A DNA stretch of 30,051 nucleotides, taken from positions 1 through 30,051 of the forward strand of contig CALFGH010000109.1 in NCBI GenBank assembly GCA_937958315.1, written 5' to 3'. Both the position numbers and the translations under genes were made by a program. Origin of the DNA: an uncultured Collinsella sp. GTDB taxonomy: Bacteria > Actinomycetota > Coriobacteriia > Coriobacteriales > Coriobacteriaceae. This document shows positions 1 to 7,514 of the stretch, piece after piece (the stretch's first letter is position 1; every line of letters begins with the position of its first letter). The notes under the pieces are model-generated. The model was not told the origin of the DNA, did no database searches, and saw only the letters and a list, made by a program, of their open reading frames with translations.

Positions 1-338
1 AGCACCGCGGCAAAATCCTGCTCAGGCAGACGCAAAATCAGGTTGTCCCGGGTGATGCCCGCGTTGTTCACCAGCACATCCACCCGGCCAAAGGCCTCGG
101 CAGCGGCATCGAACAGCGCCTTGCAGCCCTCGGCGGTGGATACATCCGCCTGCACGGTCACCGCCTGCACGCCCTCGGCGCGGCAGAGCGCTGCCGTCTG
201 CTCCGCAGGCTCTGCGCCGTGGCAGTAGTTCACCACCACGTTGCAGCCCTGCTTTGCCAGTGCCACGCACACTGCGCGGCCAATGCCCCGGCTGCCGCCG
301 GTAACAATGGCGGCGCGGGTCAGCTTTTCTTCGCTCAT
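1..338 (-). CDS. fabG: 3-oxoacyl-ACP reductase FabG, N-terminal part (runs off the left edge)
   Basis: NADPH-dependent reduction of 3-oxoacyl-ACP in type II fatty acid synthesis. The 112 visible residues start MSEEKLTRAAIVTGGSRGIG, so the short-chain dehydrogenase cofactor motif TGGSRGIG lies at residues 13-20. VLVNNAGITRDN follows near residue 90, the conserved NNAG motif of the family. The catalytic Ser-Tyr-Lys residues would lie beyond the edge. The ATG (336-338) overlaps the fabD stop as ATGA, so the two are probably translationally coupled. This gene belongs to the left ~2 kb that appears to derive from a different organism than the rest of the window. The family call is secure; which SDR paralogue it is rests on the fabD neighbour. 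Confidence 0.85.
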   Translation of the reverse strand, partial: MSEEKLTRAAIVTGGSRGIGRAVCVALAKQGCNVVVNYCHGAEPAEQTAALCRAEGVQAVTVQADVSTAEGCKALFDAAAEAFGRVDVLVNNAGITRDNLILRLPEQDFAAV

Positions 339-1267
339 TCTGCATCCTTCCATGCGGTCAGCACCGCATCCAGTTGTTCCGGGGTCTCCACTGCGGTGCA
401 GACCACCCCGGGCAGGGTCTTTTTCACAAAACCACTCAGGGCGTTGCCGGGGCCGACTTCCAGAATGTGGTCCACACCCAGCTCACCCAAGCGGCGCAAA
501 GTGTCCTCCATGTAGACGCTGCTCTGCACCTGCTTTACCAGCAGCTGCGGGATGTTGTCGGTCTCGGCCTTTTCATGCCCCAGACAGTTGAACAGCACCG
601 GCGTCTCCATGGTGCCGAAGTTTTCGCCCGCAAAGCGCTGTGCCAGCGCATCCCCTGCGGGAGCCATCAGCTTTGTGTGGAAGGGGCCGCTGACCTTCAG
701 CGGGATGCAGCGGCGGGCACCGGCTTCCTTTGCCAGCGCGGCGGCCTGCTCCACAGCGGCTTTTTCACCGCCGATGACCAGCTGCCCCGGGCAGTTGTAG
801 TTGCAGATCTGCACACAGCCCGTCTCCGCCGCCTGTTCGCAGCAGGCAGACAGTTTTTCTCTGTCCAGCCCCAGCACGGCGGTCATGCCGCAGGCAAGGC
901 CCTTTGCGGCCTCCGCCATGGCCTTGCCCCGGAAGGCAGTCAGCTCGATGGCCTGCTTTGCGGTGAACACCCCGGCTGCCTGCAGCGCGGAGTATTCGCC
1001 CAGCGAAAGCCCCGCCAGATAGGCGGGCTTTACGCCCTTTTCGGCCAGCACAGCGGTCACGCCGCAGGCAAAGGCCACCATGCAGGGCTGGGTGTATTCG
1101 GTCTGATTCAAAACGCCGTCCGGGTCCTCAAAGCAGACGCGGTGCAGGTCAAAATCCAGCGCTGCGCTGTCAAAGGCCGCCCGGAAGGCGGGAGATGCTT
1201 CGTAAAATTCCTTGCCCATGCCGGGGTGCTGCGCACCCTGACCGGCGTAAAGTACGGCAAGCTTCAT
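335..1267 (-). CDS. fabD: Malonyl-CoA:ACP transacylase FabD
   Basis: Transfers malonyl from CoA to acyl carrier protein, feeding extender units to fatty acid synthesis. The protein is 310 aa, the usual FabD length. It begins MKLAVLYAGQGAQHPGMG (the N-terminal GQGAQ motif). The nucleophile elbow GLSLGEYSAL has the catalytic Ser, and the catalytic His lies in VSGPFHTKLM. The C-terminal EVGPGNALSGFVKK is also typical. The ATG at 1267 is preceded by a GGAGG and overlaps the upstream stop codon as ATGA; its own TGA overlaps the fabG start the same way. An upstream extension of the open frame is not needed. It is part of the presumed foreign segment, probably Oscillospiraceae-like; both complete stop codons in this segment are TGA, the rare stop in the rest of the window. 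Confidence 0.93.
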   Translation of the reverse strand: MKLAVLYAGQGAQHPGMGKEFYEASPAFRAAFDSAALDFDLHRVCFEDPDGVLNQTEYTQPCMVAFACGVTAVLAEKGVKPAYLAGLSLGEYSALQAAGVFTAKQAIELTAFRGKAMAEAAKGLACGMTAVLGLDREKLSACCEQAAETGCVQICNYNCPGQLVIGGEKAAVEQAAALAKEAGARRCIPLKVSGPFHTKLMAPAGDALAQRFAGENFGTMETPVLFNCLGHEKAETDNIPQLLVKQVQSSVYMEDTLRRLGELGVDHILEVGPGNALSGFVKKTLPGVVCTAVETPEQLDAVLTAWKDAE

Positions 1268-4200
1268 AAATTCTGCCTCCATTCGGTCACAAGTTCGTCC
1301 ATCAGCTCGCGCACGGTGCGCATCCGGTCCAGCCTGCCCACGTTTTCGCCGCAGAAGAAGAGCCCTTCCTCCACGTTGCCCTTCACCGCCTCGATGAGGG
1401 CGTGGGTGATGCAGTAGGGCACAGCGGCGGGGTCGCAGGTCTTGAGACACCGGGCGCAGTGCTTGGGCGGGAAGCGTTTGCCCTCGGCCAGCGCCTGCAC
1501 CAGCGGGGTGTTCAGCGCGCGGCCGGGCATTCCCACCGGGCTGTGGATGATGCGCACATCCTCCGGCTTTGCCGCCAGCAGCACGTCCTTGTAGGTCTGG
1601 GAGGCGTCGCACTCGTAGGTGGGGATAAAGCGGGTAGCAAGCTGCACACCCGCAGCGCCAAGCTTTGTAAAGTGTGCCATGTCGGCACCGGTGTACACGC
1701 CGCCCGCCACAAATACCGGGATAGCGTAGCCGTATTGCTCCTCGTAGGGTTTTACCTCCGCCAGCACCCCGGGCAGAATCTCGTCCAAGGTCTGGCAGCG
1801 GTCGGCCAGCAGGTCCTCCTCGGCAAAACCGAGATGCCCGCCCGCCTTGCAGCCCTCGATGACCACAAAATCGGCGGTGCGGTCAAAGCCCTTTGCCCAG
1901 CGGCGCAGGATGAGCTTTGCCGCCCGGGCGCTGGATACGATGGGCGCAATGGCTACCTCTTTGGTGCCCACAATGCCCGGCAGCTCCAGCGGCAGACCCG
2001 CATGCCAGATGGAATCGCGCGCCGCGGCACCCGAGCCGCCGTTATGGCCGCTGATCAAGATCTTGTCGGCAGCACCCTTGGCCACACCGGTGGCGATGGT
2101 GCCGACACCCGCCTCGCTGACCAGCTTGACCGACACGCGCGCGCCGGGGTTGGCGTTCTTAAGGTCAAAGATCAGCTCTGCCAGGTCCTCGATGGAGTAG
2201 ATGTCGTGGTGCGGCGGAGGCGAAATCAGGCCGATGCCGGGCGTGGACTGACGGACCTCGGCGATCCAGGGGTAGACCTTCTTGCCGGGCAGGTGGCCGC
2301 CCTCGCCGGGCTTGGCGCCCTGGGCCATCTTAATCTGAATCTCGAAGGCGCTGCACAGGTAGCGGCTCGTCACGCCAAAGCGCGCGCTTGCCACCTGCTT
2401 GATGGCGGAATTCTTGGAGTCACCGTTGGCCAGCGGGGTCTCGCGACGCGGATCCTCGCCGCCCTCGCCCGAGTTGGAACGGCCATGCAGGCGATTCATG
2501 GCAATGGCCATGCACTCGTGTGCCTCTTTGCTGATGGAGCCATACGACATGGCGCCGGTGTTAAAGCGGCGGACGATGTTGAGCGCGGGCTCGACCTCGT
2601 CGAGTGCCACCGGGGTGCGGCCGTTGTCGTCAAAGTCAAGCAAGTCGCGCAGGCGCACGGCACGGCCGGTGCGGTGCAGGCGGGCGCTGTACTCCTTAAA
2701 GGTGTCGTAGCTGTCCTCGCGGCAGGAGGTCTGCAGCAAATAGACAGTCTGCGGATCGATGAGGTGATCCTCGCCGCCGAGCGGGCGCCACTTGGTCAGA
2801 CCCAACGTGGGCAGTTGATCGGGAGCCGGGCTCTTAAGGATAGCGAGCGCGGCGTCGTAGCGCTCGTTTTGCTCGCGCTCGACGTCCTCGACACCCATAC
2901 CGCCCACACGGCTCACCGTGCCGGCGAAGTACGCGTTAACGAACTCCGGAGTGAAGCCCACGGCCTCGAAGATCTGCGCGGAGTGGTAGCTCTGCACCGT
3001 GGAGATGCCCATCTTGGACATGATGGAAACGATGCCGGCGGTCGCAGCCTTGTTGTAGTTGGCGATGCCCTGCTCGGCCGTCACGTCTAGGTCGCCGCGT
3101 GCCGCCAGATCGCGGATGCACGCATGTGCGTTGTACGGATAGATGCCGCTCGCGGAGTAACCCACCAGCGCCGCGAAGTCATGCGGAGACACGGCATCGC
3201 CGCACTCCACCACGATATCGGCAAAGGTGCGCACGCCGGCGCGGATCAGGTGATTGTGCACGCAGCCCACGGCAAGCAGCGACGGCACGGGCACCTCGCC
3301 CGCAGTGGCACGATCGCTCAACACCACAATGTTCACGCCGTCGCGGACCGCAGTCTCGACGTCCTCGGCAAGCTGCTTGAGCGCAGCCTGTAGCGCGCCC
3401 TCACCGGCATCGCGACGGTAGACGGCACGGAAGCGACGGGTCTTAAAGCCCACGCGGTCGATGGCACAGATGCAGTCGAACTCCTCCTCGTTGAGCAACG
3501 GGCGCTCCAGGCGCACCAGCTGGCAGGCCGTGCGGGAGTCCTCGAGCAGGTTGCCGTGGTTGCCCAGATAGAGCGTGGTCGAAGTCACCATGTGCTCGCG
3601 CAGAGCATCAATCGGCGGATTCGTAACCTGGGCGAACAGCTGATAGAAGTAATCGAAGAACGAGCGCGTCTTCTTGGACAGGCAGGCCAGCGGTGCGTCG
3701 ATGCCCATCGAGGCGAGCGGGGCCTTGCCCTGCTGGGCCATGGGGCGCACGACCTCGTCAACATCATCCCAGTGATACCCGAGCTTGGCCATACGCACGG
3801 CGGCGGGCACCTCGGCGTCCTCGGCGGGTGTTGCCGCAACGGGCTCATCAAGCGCGCCAACGGTCAGCGTCTCCTCGGCAATCCAGTCGCGGTAGGGCTT
3901 TTCCTTGGCATAGCGGGCGCGCAGCTCGTCGTTGTAGATCACGCGGCCGCGGGCAAAGTCGACCTCGAGCATCTGGCCCGGCCCCAGACAGCCGCTCGTC
4001 AGGATGTTCTCGGGGCTCACCTCGATGGTGCCCACCTCGCTTGCCAGCATAAAGCGACCGTCGCGCGTCACATAGTAGCGGGCGGGACGCAGGCCGTTAC
4101 GGTCGAGGGCGGCACCCAGCGTGCGGCCGTCGGTAAAGGCGATGGCCGCCGGGCCATCCCACGGCTCCATGAGCATGGACTGGTAGGCGTCGTAGGCGCG

Positions 4201-5211
4201 GCGCTCCTCGCTCAGGCTGTCGTTGTGGTCCCACGGCTCGGGCAGCAGCATGGATGCAGCGCGCGTGAGCGGGCGACCGTTCATAACCAGGAACTCAAGC
4301 ACGTTGTCCAGAATCGCGGAGTCGGAACCCTCACGGTTGATGATGGGCATCACGCGCTCAAGATCGTGCTGCAGCACGGGGCTGTACAGGTTGGGTTCGC
4401 GGGCGCGAATCCAGTTGACGTTGCCCTTGAGGGTGTTGATCTCGCCGTTGTGGATGATAAAGCGGTTGGGGTGCGCGCGCTCCCAGCTGGGCGTAGTGTT
4501 GGTGGAGTAGCGCGAGTGGACGAGCGCTACGGCCGTCTTGACGGCGGCGTCGTTGAGGTCGATGAAAAAGCGGCGCATCTGCGTGGCGACCAGCATGCCC
4601 TTGTACACGATGGTGCGCGAACTCATGGAGCACACGTAGAAGATCTTGTCGCGCAGGGCAAACTCGGCATCGGCCTTCTTCTCGATGGTGCGGCGGCACA
4701 CGTACAGGCGACGCTCAAAGGCATCGCCGGCGGGCGTGTCGTCCGGACGGCCCAGGAAGGCCTGCAGGATGGTAGGCATGCAGGCGCGGGCCGTCTCACC
4801 CAGATCGTGCGGGTCGACCGGCACCTCACGCCAAAAGAGCAGCGGAACGCCGGCTTCGGCGCAGCCCTCCTCAAACACGCGACGGGCATCCTCTACGCCC
4901 TTGCCGTCCTGCGGGAAGAACAGCATGGCCACGCCATAGTCGCCCTCTGCCGGCAGAATCTGACCGCACTTTTGAGCCTCTTTTCGAAAAAAGTGATGCG
5001 GAACCTGGAACAGGATGCCAGCGCCGTCGCCGGTGTTCTTCTCGAGTCCCGTGCCGCCGCGGTGCTCCAAGTTGACCAGAATGGACAGCGCATCGTCCAG
5101 AATCTGGTGATGACGCTCACCGTTGATATCGGCAAGCGCGCCGATGCCACATGCATCGTGATCGAATTCGGGGCGATAAAGGCCCTGCTGCTGAGCGGAA
5201 TCTGCCTGCAT
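1264..5211 (-). CDS. gltB: Chimeric ORF: glutamate synthase large subunit (residues 1 to ~1070) joined in frame to an NMO/FabK-like flavin oxidoreductase C-terminus
   Basis: One open frame of 1315 codons with two unrelated halves. Residues 1 to ~1070 are GltB: DACGIG with the class II glutaminase nucleophile Cys21 after a short propeptide, the glutamine amidotransferase domain (to about 440), the central domain, and the start of the FMN domain, ending in ILISGHNGGSGAAARDSIWH. Real GltB (about 1500 aa) continues with the 3Fe-4S cysteines and the beta-helix; both are absent here. From about residue 1071 the sequence is the C-terminal part of a nitronate monooxygenase/FabK-type protein (VFVAGGVYTGADMAHFTKLG, then a C-terminal CARCLKTCDPA cysteine motif), lacking its N-terminal half. 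The GltB start ATG at 5211 has a GGGGAGG leader. Neither half should be active as it stands. The left half sits with fabD-fabG, the usual neighbours of FabK. I infer an assembly chimera rather than a natural fusion. Confidence 0.85.
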   Translation of the reverse strand: MQADSAQQQGLYRPEFDHDACGIGALADINGERHHQILDDALSILVNLEHRGGTGLEKNTGDGAGILFQVPHHFFRKEAQKCGQILPAEGDYGVAMLFFPQDGKGVEDARRVFEEGCAEAGVPLLFWREVPVDPHDLGETARACMPTILQAFLGRPDDTPAGDAFERRLYVCRRTIEKKADAEFALRDKIFYVCSMSSRTIVYKGMLVATQMRRFFIDLNDAAVKTAVALVHSRYSTNTTPSWERAHPNRFIIHNGEINTLKGNVNWIRAREPNLYSPVLQHDLERVMPIINREGSDSAILDNVLEFLVMNGRPLTRAASMLLPEPWDHNDSLSEERRAYDAYQSMLMEPWDGPAAIAFTDGRTLGAALDRNGLRPARYYVTRDGRFMLASEVGTIEVSPENILTSGCLGPGQMLEVDFARGRVIYNDELRARYAKEKPYRDWIAEETLTVGALDEPVAATPAEDAEVPAAVRMAKLGYHWDDVDEVVRPMAQQGKAPLASMGIDAPLACLSKKTRSFFDYFYQLFAQVTNPPIDALREHMVTSTTLYLGNHGNLLEDSRTACQLVRLERPLLNEEEFDCICAIDRVGFKTRRFRAVYRRDAGEGALQAALKQLAEDVETAVRDGVNIVVLSDRATAGEVPVPSLLAVGCVHNHLIRAGVRTFADIVVECGDAVSPHDFAALVGYSASGIYPYNAHACIRDLAARGDLDVTAEQGIANYNKAATAGIVSIMSKMGISTVQSYHSAQIFEAVGFTPEFVNAYFAGTVSRVGGMGVEDVEREQNERYDAALAILKSPAPDQLPTLGLTKWRPLGGEDHLIDPQTVYLLQTSCREDSYDTFKEYSARLHRTGRAVRLRDLLDFDDNGRTPVALDEVEPALNIVRRFNTGAMSYGSISKEAHECMAIAMNRLHGRSNSGEGGEDPRRETPLANGDSKNSAIKQVASARFGVTSRYLCSAFEIQIKMAQGAKPGEGGHLPGKKVYPWIAEVRQSTPGIGLISPPPHHDIYSIEDLAELIFDLKNANPGARVSVKLVSEAGVGTIATGVAKGAADKILISGHNGGSGAAARDSIWHAGLPLELPGIVGTKEVAIAPIVSSARAAKLILRRWAKGFDRTADFVVIEGCKAGGHLGFAEEDLLADRCQTLDEILPGVLAEVKPYEEQYGYAIPVFVAGGVYTGADMAHFTKLGAAGVQLATRFIPTYECDASQTYKDVLLAAKPEDVRIIHSPVGMPGRALNTPLVQALAEGKRFPPKHCARCLKTCDPAAVPYCITHALIEAVKGNVEEGLFFCGENVGRLDRMRTVRELMDELVTEWRQNL
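1981..2004 (-). other. Junction of two unrelated genes at the codons for HAGLPLEL
   Basis: GltB proteins carry a HAGxPWELGL-type sequence directly after SGHNGG(S/T)GA, and the NMO/FabK-like family carries an AGLPLELP segment of its own. The switch from one family to the other occurs within these codons, so up to about 24 nt may be common to both parents. That is what a de Bruijn graph misjoin, or a microhomology-mediated recombination, would leave. The exact crossover base cannot be fixed without both parent sequences. Confidence 0.7.
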
Positions 5212-5395
5212 CGCGATCCTCCCCTAGATATTAGACAGTCAGTTGAATAGGCATACTAGAGTCATCGCCGGCCCGTTGTGTTTCCCACCCGTTTCGAAAC
5301 AATCGCGTAACGCACGCCCTACGAGTGGACACCGCCGACCTCAAGGACGACAACAAGGGCCCCAGGTTCGGCCCGCAAGCTCACCGCTTCAAACA

Positions 5396-5530
5396 TCTCA
5401 ATCTGTAACACGAAGGGCCGGTTTTGGCGGTCAGCTGTTACAGATCGAGATTTTCCATAGGACCATTTCTTCCTGTCTCGATCTGTAACACCTAGGTCCA
5501 ATTTCCATCCCTAGTTGTTACAGATCAAGA
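5396..5530. repeat. Left paired-hairpin unit (two 55-nt palindromes, 25-nt linker)
   Basis: Two 55-nt palindromes at 5396-5450 and 5476-5530, separated by exactly 25 nt. Each has 15-nt outer arms of the form TCTCGATCTGTAACA and its reverse complement, around a 25-nt centre. The four 15-mers thus alternate in orientation with a 40-nt period. The centres differ; the first contains GGTTTTG, the second is itself partly palindromic (CCTAGG...CCTAG). The unit lies in the intergenic region between gltB and mntH, 123 nt before mntH. An identical layout is found just downstream of mntH. Confidence 0.92.
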
Positions 5531-5653
5531 CATTTCGCCAATCCCCTTTCACCAGCCTATCCAAATACAACAATTTTGTTAGTCGTGGTTAACTTTTGAG
5601 CCTAAAACGGGTATCCTTTGCGGCGTCAAACAAACGGCACACAGGAGCGCACC

Positions 5654-6910
5654 ATGATCAACCATCTCAAACATCACTTTGGCTCCCCGCGCACCGGTGG
5701 CCACGGCGGACTCGACATCGCACGGCATATCGGCCCCGGACTGCTCGTGACCGTCGGCTTTATCGACCCGGGCAATTGGGCCTCCAATATGGCCGCTGGC
5801 TCGCAGTTTGGCTACGCGCTGCTGTGGATCGTCACGCTGTCCACGATCATGCTCATTGTGCTGCAGCACAACGCGGCACACCTGGGTATCGCCACGGGCG
5901 CCTGTCTTGCCGAGGCCACGACCCGCTTTCTCCCCCGCTTCGTTGGGCGCACGGTGCTCGCCAGTGCCTACCTCGCGGCCATCGCCACCGCCATGGCCGA
6001 AGTCCTGGGCGGTGCGATCGCGCTTCAAATGCTCTTTGGCCTGCCCGTACGCGCCGGCTGCGTCATCGTCGCGGCGGCATCGATTGCCATGCTCATGACA
6101 AGCTCCTACAAACGCGCCGAGCGATGGATCATCGCCTTCGTAGGCGTGGTAGGACTTTCGTTTTTGGCCGAGCTTGCACTAGTCAAGGTCGACTGGCCGC
6201 AAGCCGCCACAAGCTGGATCACACCCCGTATGCCCACCGGCTCGGCCGCGATTATCGTAAGTGTCCTAGGCGCGGTCGTTATGCCCCACAACCTCTTCCT
6301 GCACTCCGAGGTCATCCAATCCATGCACTTCGAAGGCCAAGGCGAGCAGGTTATCGAAGAACGTCTGCGCTACGAGCTCTTCGACACGCTCTTTTCGATG
6401 GGCGTGGGCTGGGCAATCAACTCGGCCATGGTCATCCTGGCCGCAACGACCTTCTTTGCGCACGGCATTGTCGTTGACGACCTCGCCGTCGCAGCGGCTA
6501 CACTCTCCCCCATTCTGGGCCCGGCAAGCTCGACCATCTTTGCGGTGGCACTGCTGTTTGCGGGACTATCGAGTAGTGTGACGGCGGGCATGGCGGCGGG
6601 AACCATCATCGCGGGCATGTTCGACGAGGAATACGACATCCACGACCGACATTCCTCGATCGGGGTGGCGGCCTGCTTCGTCGGCGCAGTGGCGGCGTGC
6701 TTGGTCGTCCCGAATCCTTTTGAGGGTCTCATTTGGAGTCAGGCGCTGCTGTCGCTTCAGTTGCCGATTACGGTCTTTGTGCTCATACGGCTCACCAGTT
6801 CGCCCCGCGTTATGGGCAAATACGCCAACTCGCGCCCGCTCAACGCGCTGCTCGTAGGGATCGGTGCCATCGTGACGATTCTCGATGTCGTGTTGTTGAC
6901 AGGGATGTAA
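5654..6910 (+). CDS. mntH: Nramp-family divalent metal (Mn2+/Fe2+) transporter MntH
   Basis: Proton-coupled uptake of Mn2+ or Fe2+ across the cytoplasmic membrane. The protein has 418 aa and is hydrophobic throughout, with about 11 membrane segments. It carries both Nramp signatures: DPGN at residues 38-41 (GFIDPGNWA, first membrane helix) and MPH at 210-212 (VVMPHNLFLHS, sixth helix). The Met of MPH is the residue known to favour transition metals over Ca2+/Mg2+. The ATG at 5654 is chosen because AGGAG stands 6 nt upstream; an upstream in-frame start at 5618 has no such site. It is divergent from gltB, and no clear sigma-70 promoter or MntR box could be assigned. The gene is flanked on both sides by the same kind of 135-nt repeat unit, which raises the possibility that it travels as a cassette. 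Confidence 0.93.
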   Translation: MINHLKHHFGSPRTGGHGGLDIARHIGPGLLVTVGFIDPGNWASNMAAGSQFGYALLWIVTLSTIMLIVLQHNAAHLGIATGACLAEATTRFLPRFVGRTVLASAYLAAIATAMAEVLGGAIALQMLFGLPVRAGCVIVAAASIAMLMTSSYKRAERWIIAFVGVVGLSFLAELALVKVDWPQAATSWITPRMPTGSAAIIVSVLGAVVMPHNLFLHSEVIQSMHFEGQGEQVIEERLRYELFDTLFSMGVGWAINSAMVILAATTFFAHGIVVDDLAVAAATLSPILGPASSTIFAVALLFAGLSSSVTAGMAAGTIIAGMFDEEYDIHDRHSSIGVAACFVGAVAACLVVPNPFEGLIWSQALLSLQLPITVFVLIRLTSSPRVMGKYANSRPLNALLVGIGAIVTILDVVLLTGM

Positions 6911-6938
6911 TGGGACGGGGCAACTACCCAAGCAAACG

Positions 6939-7073
6939 TCTCGATCTGTAACATCTAGACACGCTTTTGATGTCTAGATGTTACAGATCGAGATCATTCC
7001 GAGGGACAGCTCCGTTTGTCTCAATCAGAAACACGTAGACCCGTTTTGAGCCGCCATATGTTACAGATTGAGA
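6939..7073. repeat. Right paired-hairpin unit (two 55-nt palindromes, 25-nt linker)
   Basis: Same architecture as 5396-5530: palindromes at 6939-6993 and 7019-7073 with a 25-nt linker (total 135 nt), starting 28 nt after the mntH stop. In the first palindrome the centre extends the stem to a perfect 23 bp with the 9-nt loop CGCTTTTGA. In the second, the left arm has drifted (TCTCAATCAGAAACA) but the spacing is unchanged and the centre again holds CCGTTTTGA. The first palindrome could also act as a terminator for mntH, although it has no T-tract. Confidence 0.92.
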
Positions 7074-7122
7074 CAAACAGTCGGCCGGACTCACAACAGA
7101 CAGGATCGGCTAACAGCAGCCG

Positions 7123-7207
7123 TGATCCCTTGGGGACGGAGGAAAACGGATCACCCGGTGTCGTCGGTGTGGCGGGTGATCCGTTTTCCTCCGTCCCCAA
7201 GGGATCA
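7123..7207. repeat. 85-nt palindromic element (TGATCC family, copy 1)
   Basis: Near-perfect 30-nt inverted arms (starting TGATCCCTTGGGGACGGAGG) around a 25-nt centre whose ends can extend the stem. An element of the same length and almost identical arms lies at 18877-18961. It sits between the right mntH unit and the terminator of the rubredoxin gene. No ORF is associated with it. Confidence 0.9.
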
Positions 7208-7210
7208 AAA

Positions 7211-7241
7211 GGGCCCCGGCCGGGATATCCGACCGGGGCCC
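7211..7241 (-). terminator. Rho-independent terminator after the rubredoxin gene
   Basis: GC-rich hairpin with arms GGGCCCCGG and CCGGGGCCC, followed on the minus strand by TTTTG. It lies 41 nt past the rubredoxin stop codon. Confidence 0.8.
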
Positions 7242-7282
7242 TGGACAGAACTATGTGTTGCTGCAAGTCGTGTGCCTGCGAG

Positions 7283-7426
7283 TTACTCCTCGACGAGCTC
7301 AAACTGATCGGGGCCGACGCCGCACACCGGGCACACGTAATCCTCGGGCAGCTCGGGCGTGTCGACCTCAACCTCGTAACCGCAAACGGTGCACACGAAC
7401 TTATACGTCTTCTTCTCCTCAGCCAT
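7283..7426 (-). CDS. Rubredoxin
   Basis: Small one-electron carrier with an Fe(SCys)4 centre. The 47-aa product begins MAEEKKTYKFVCTVCGYEVE and contains the two rubredoxin knuckles CxxCGY (Cys12, Cys15) and CPVCG (Cys32, Cys35), then GPDQFELVEE. It is slightly shorter than the usual 52 aa. The ATG at 7426 follows a GAGGAG site. It lies 88 nt downstream of a flavin reductase gene on the same strand. In Moorella-type high-molecular-weight rubredoxin (Hrb) these two domains form one polypeptide that donates electrons to a flavodiiron protein. Here they are separate genes, so an NAD(P)H-to-rubredoxin pathway for oxygen or NO detoxification is inferred. It also has a good promoter of its own at 7470-7497. 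Confidence 0.93.
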   Translation of the reverse strand: MAEEKKTYKFVCTVCGYEVEVDTPELPEDYVCPVCGVGPDQFELVEE

Positions 7427-7457
7427 GATGTTCTCCTCTCGAACGTGACTGCTGGTG

Positions 7458-7500
7458 TACTTGCTTATTAGTATATGTTCTCAATAATATAATGCAAGTA
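7458..7500 (-). promoter_or_regulatory. Promoter of the rubredoxin gene with a flanking inverted repeat
   Basis: On the minus strand TTGCAT (7492-7497) and TATACT (7470-7475) are 16 nt apart, a good sigma-70-type match in AT-rich DNA, about 44 nt before the start codon. The promoter is framed by the inverted repeat TACTTGC (7458-7464) and GCAAGTA (7494-7500), with further partial symmetry inside. This could be an operator; the regulator is unknown. Confidence 0.6.
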
Positions 7501-7514
7501 TTTTTAAAACATTT

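Noticed and set aside
1264..5211. A genuine bifunctional glutamate synthase-oxidoreductase
   Set aside because: Each half is cut inside its own catalytic barrel and lacks cofactor residues, and the neighbours on each side belong to different genomes by style.
3556..5250. A 564-codon plus-strand open frame opposite gltB
   Set aside because: Antisense shadow of a strong gltB frame with clear glutaminase and FMN-domain motifs.
5396..5530. CRISPR array at the alternating 15-mers with 25-nt gaps
   Set aside because: Repeats alternate in orientation, only four per site, the spacers within palindromes pair with themselves, and no cas genes are present.
5579..5653. Promoter or MntR/DtxR box before mntH
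   Set aside because: TTAACT and TATCCT at 17 nt spacing and a weak AACAATTTTGTT palindrome exist, but neither matches well enough to report as a site.
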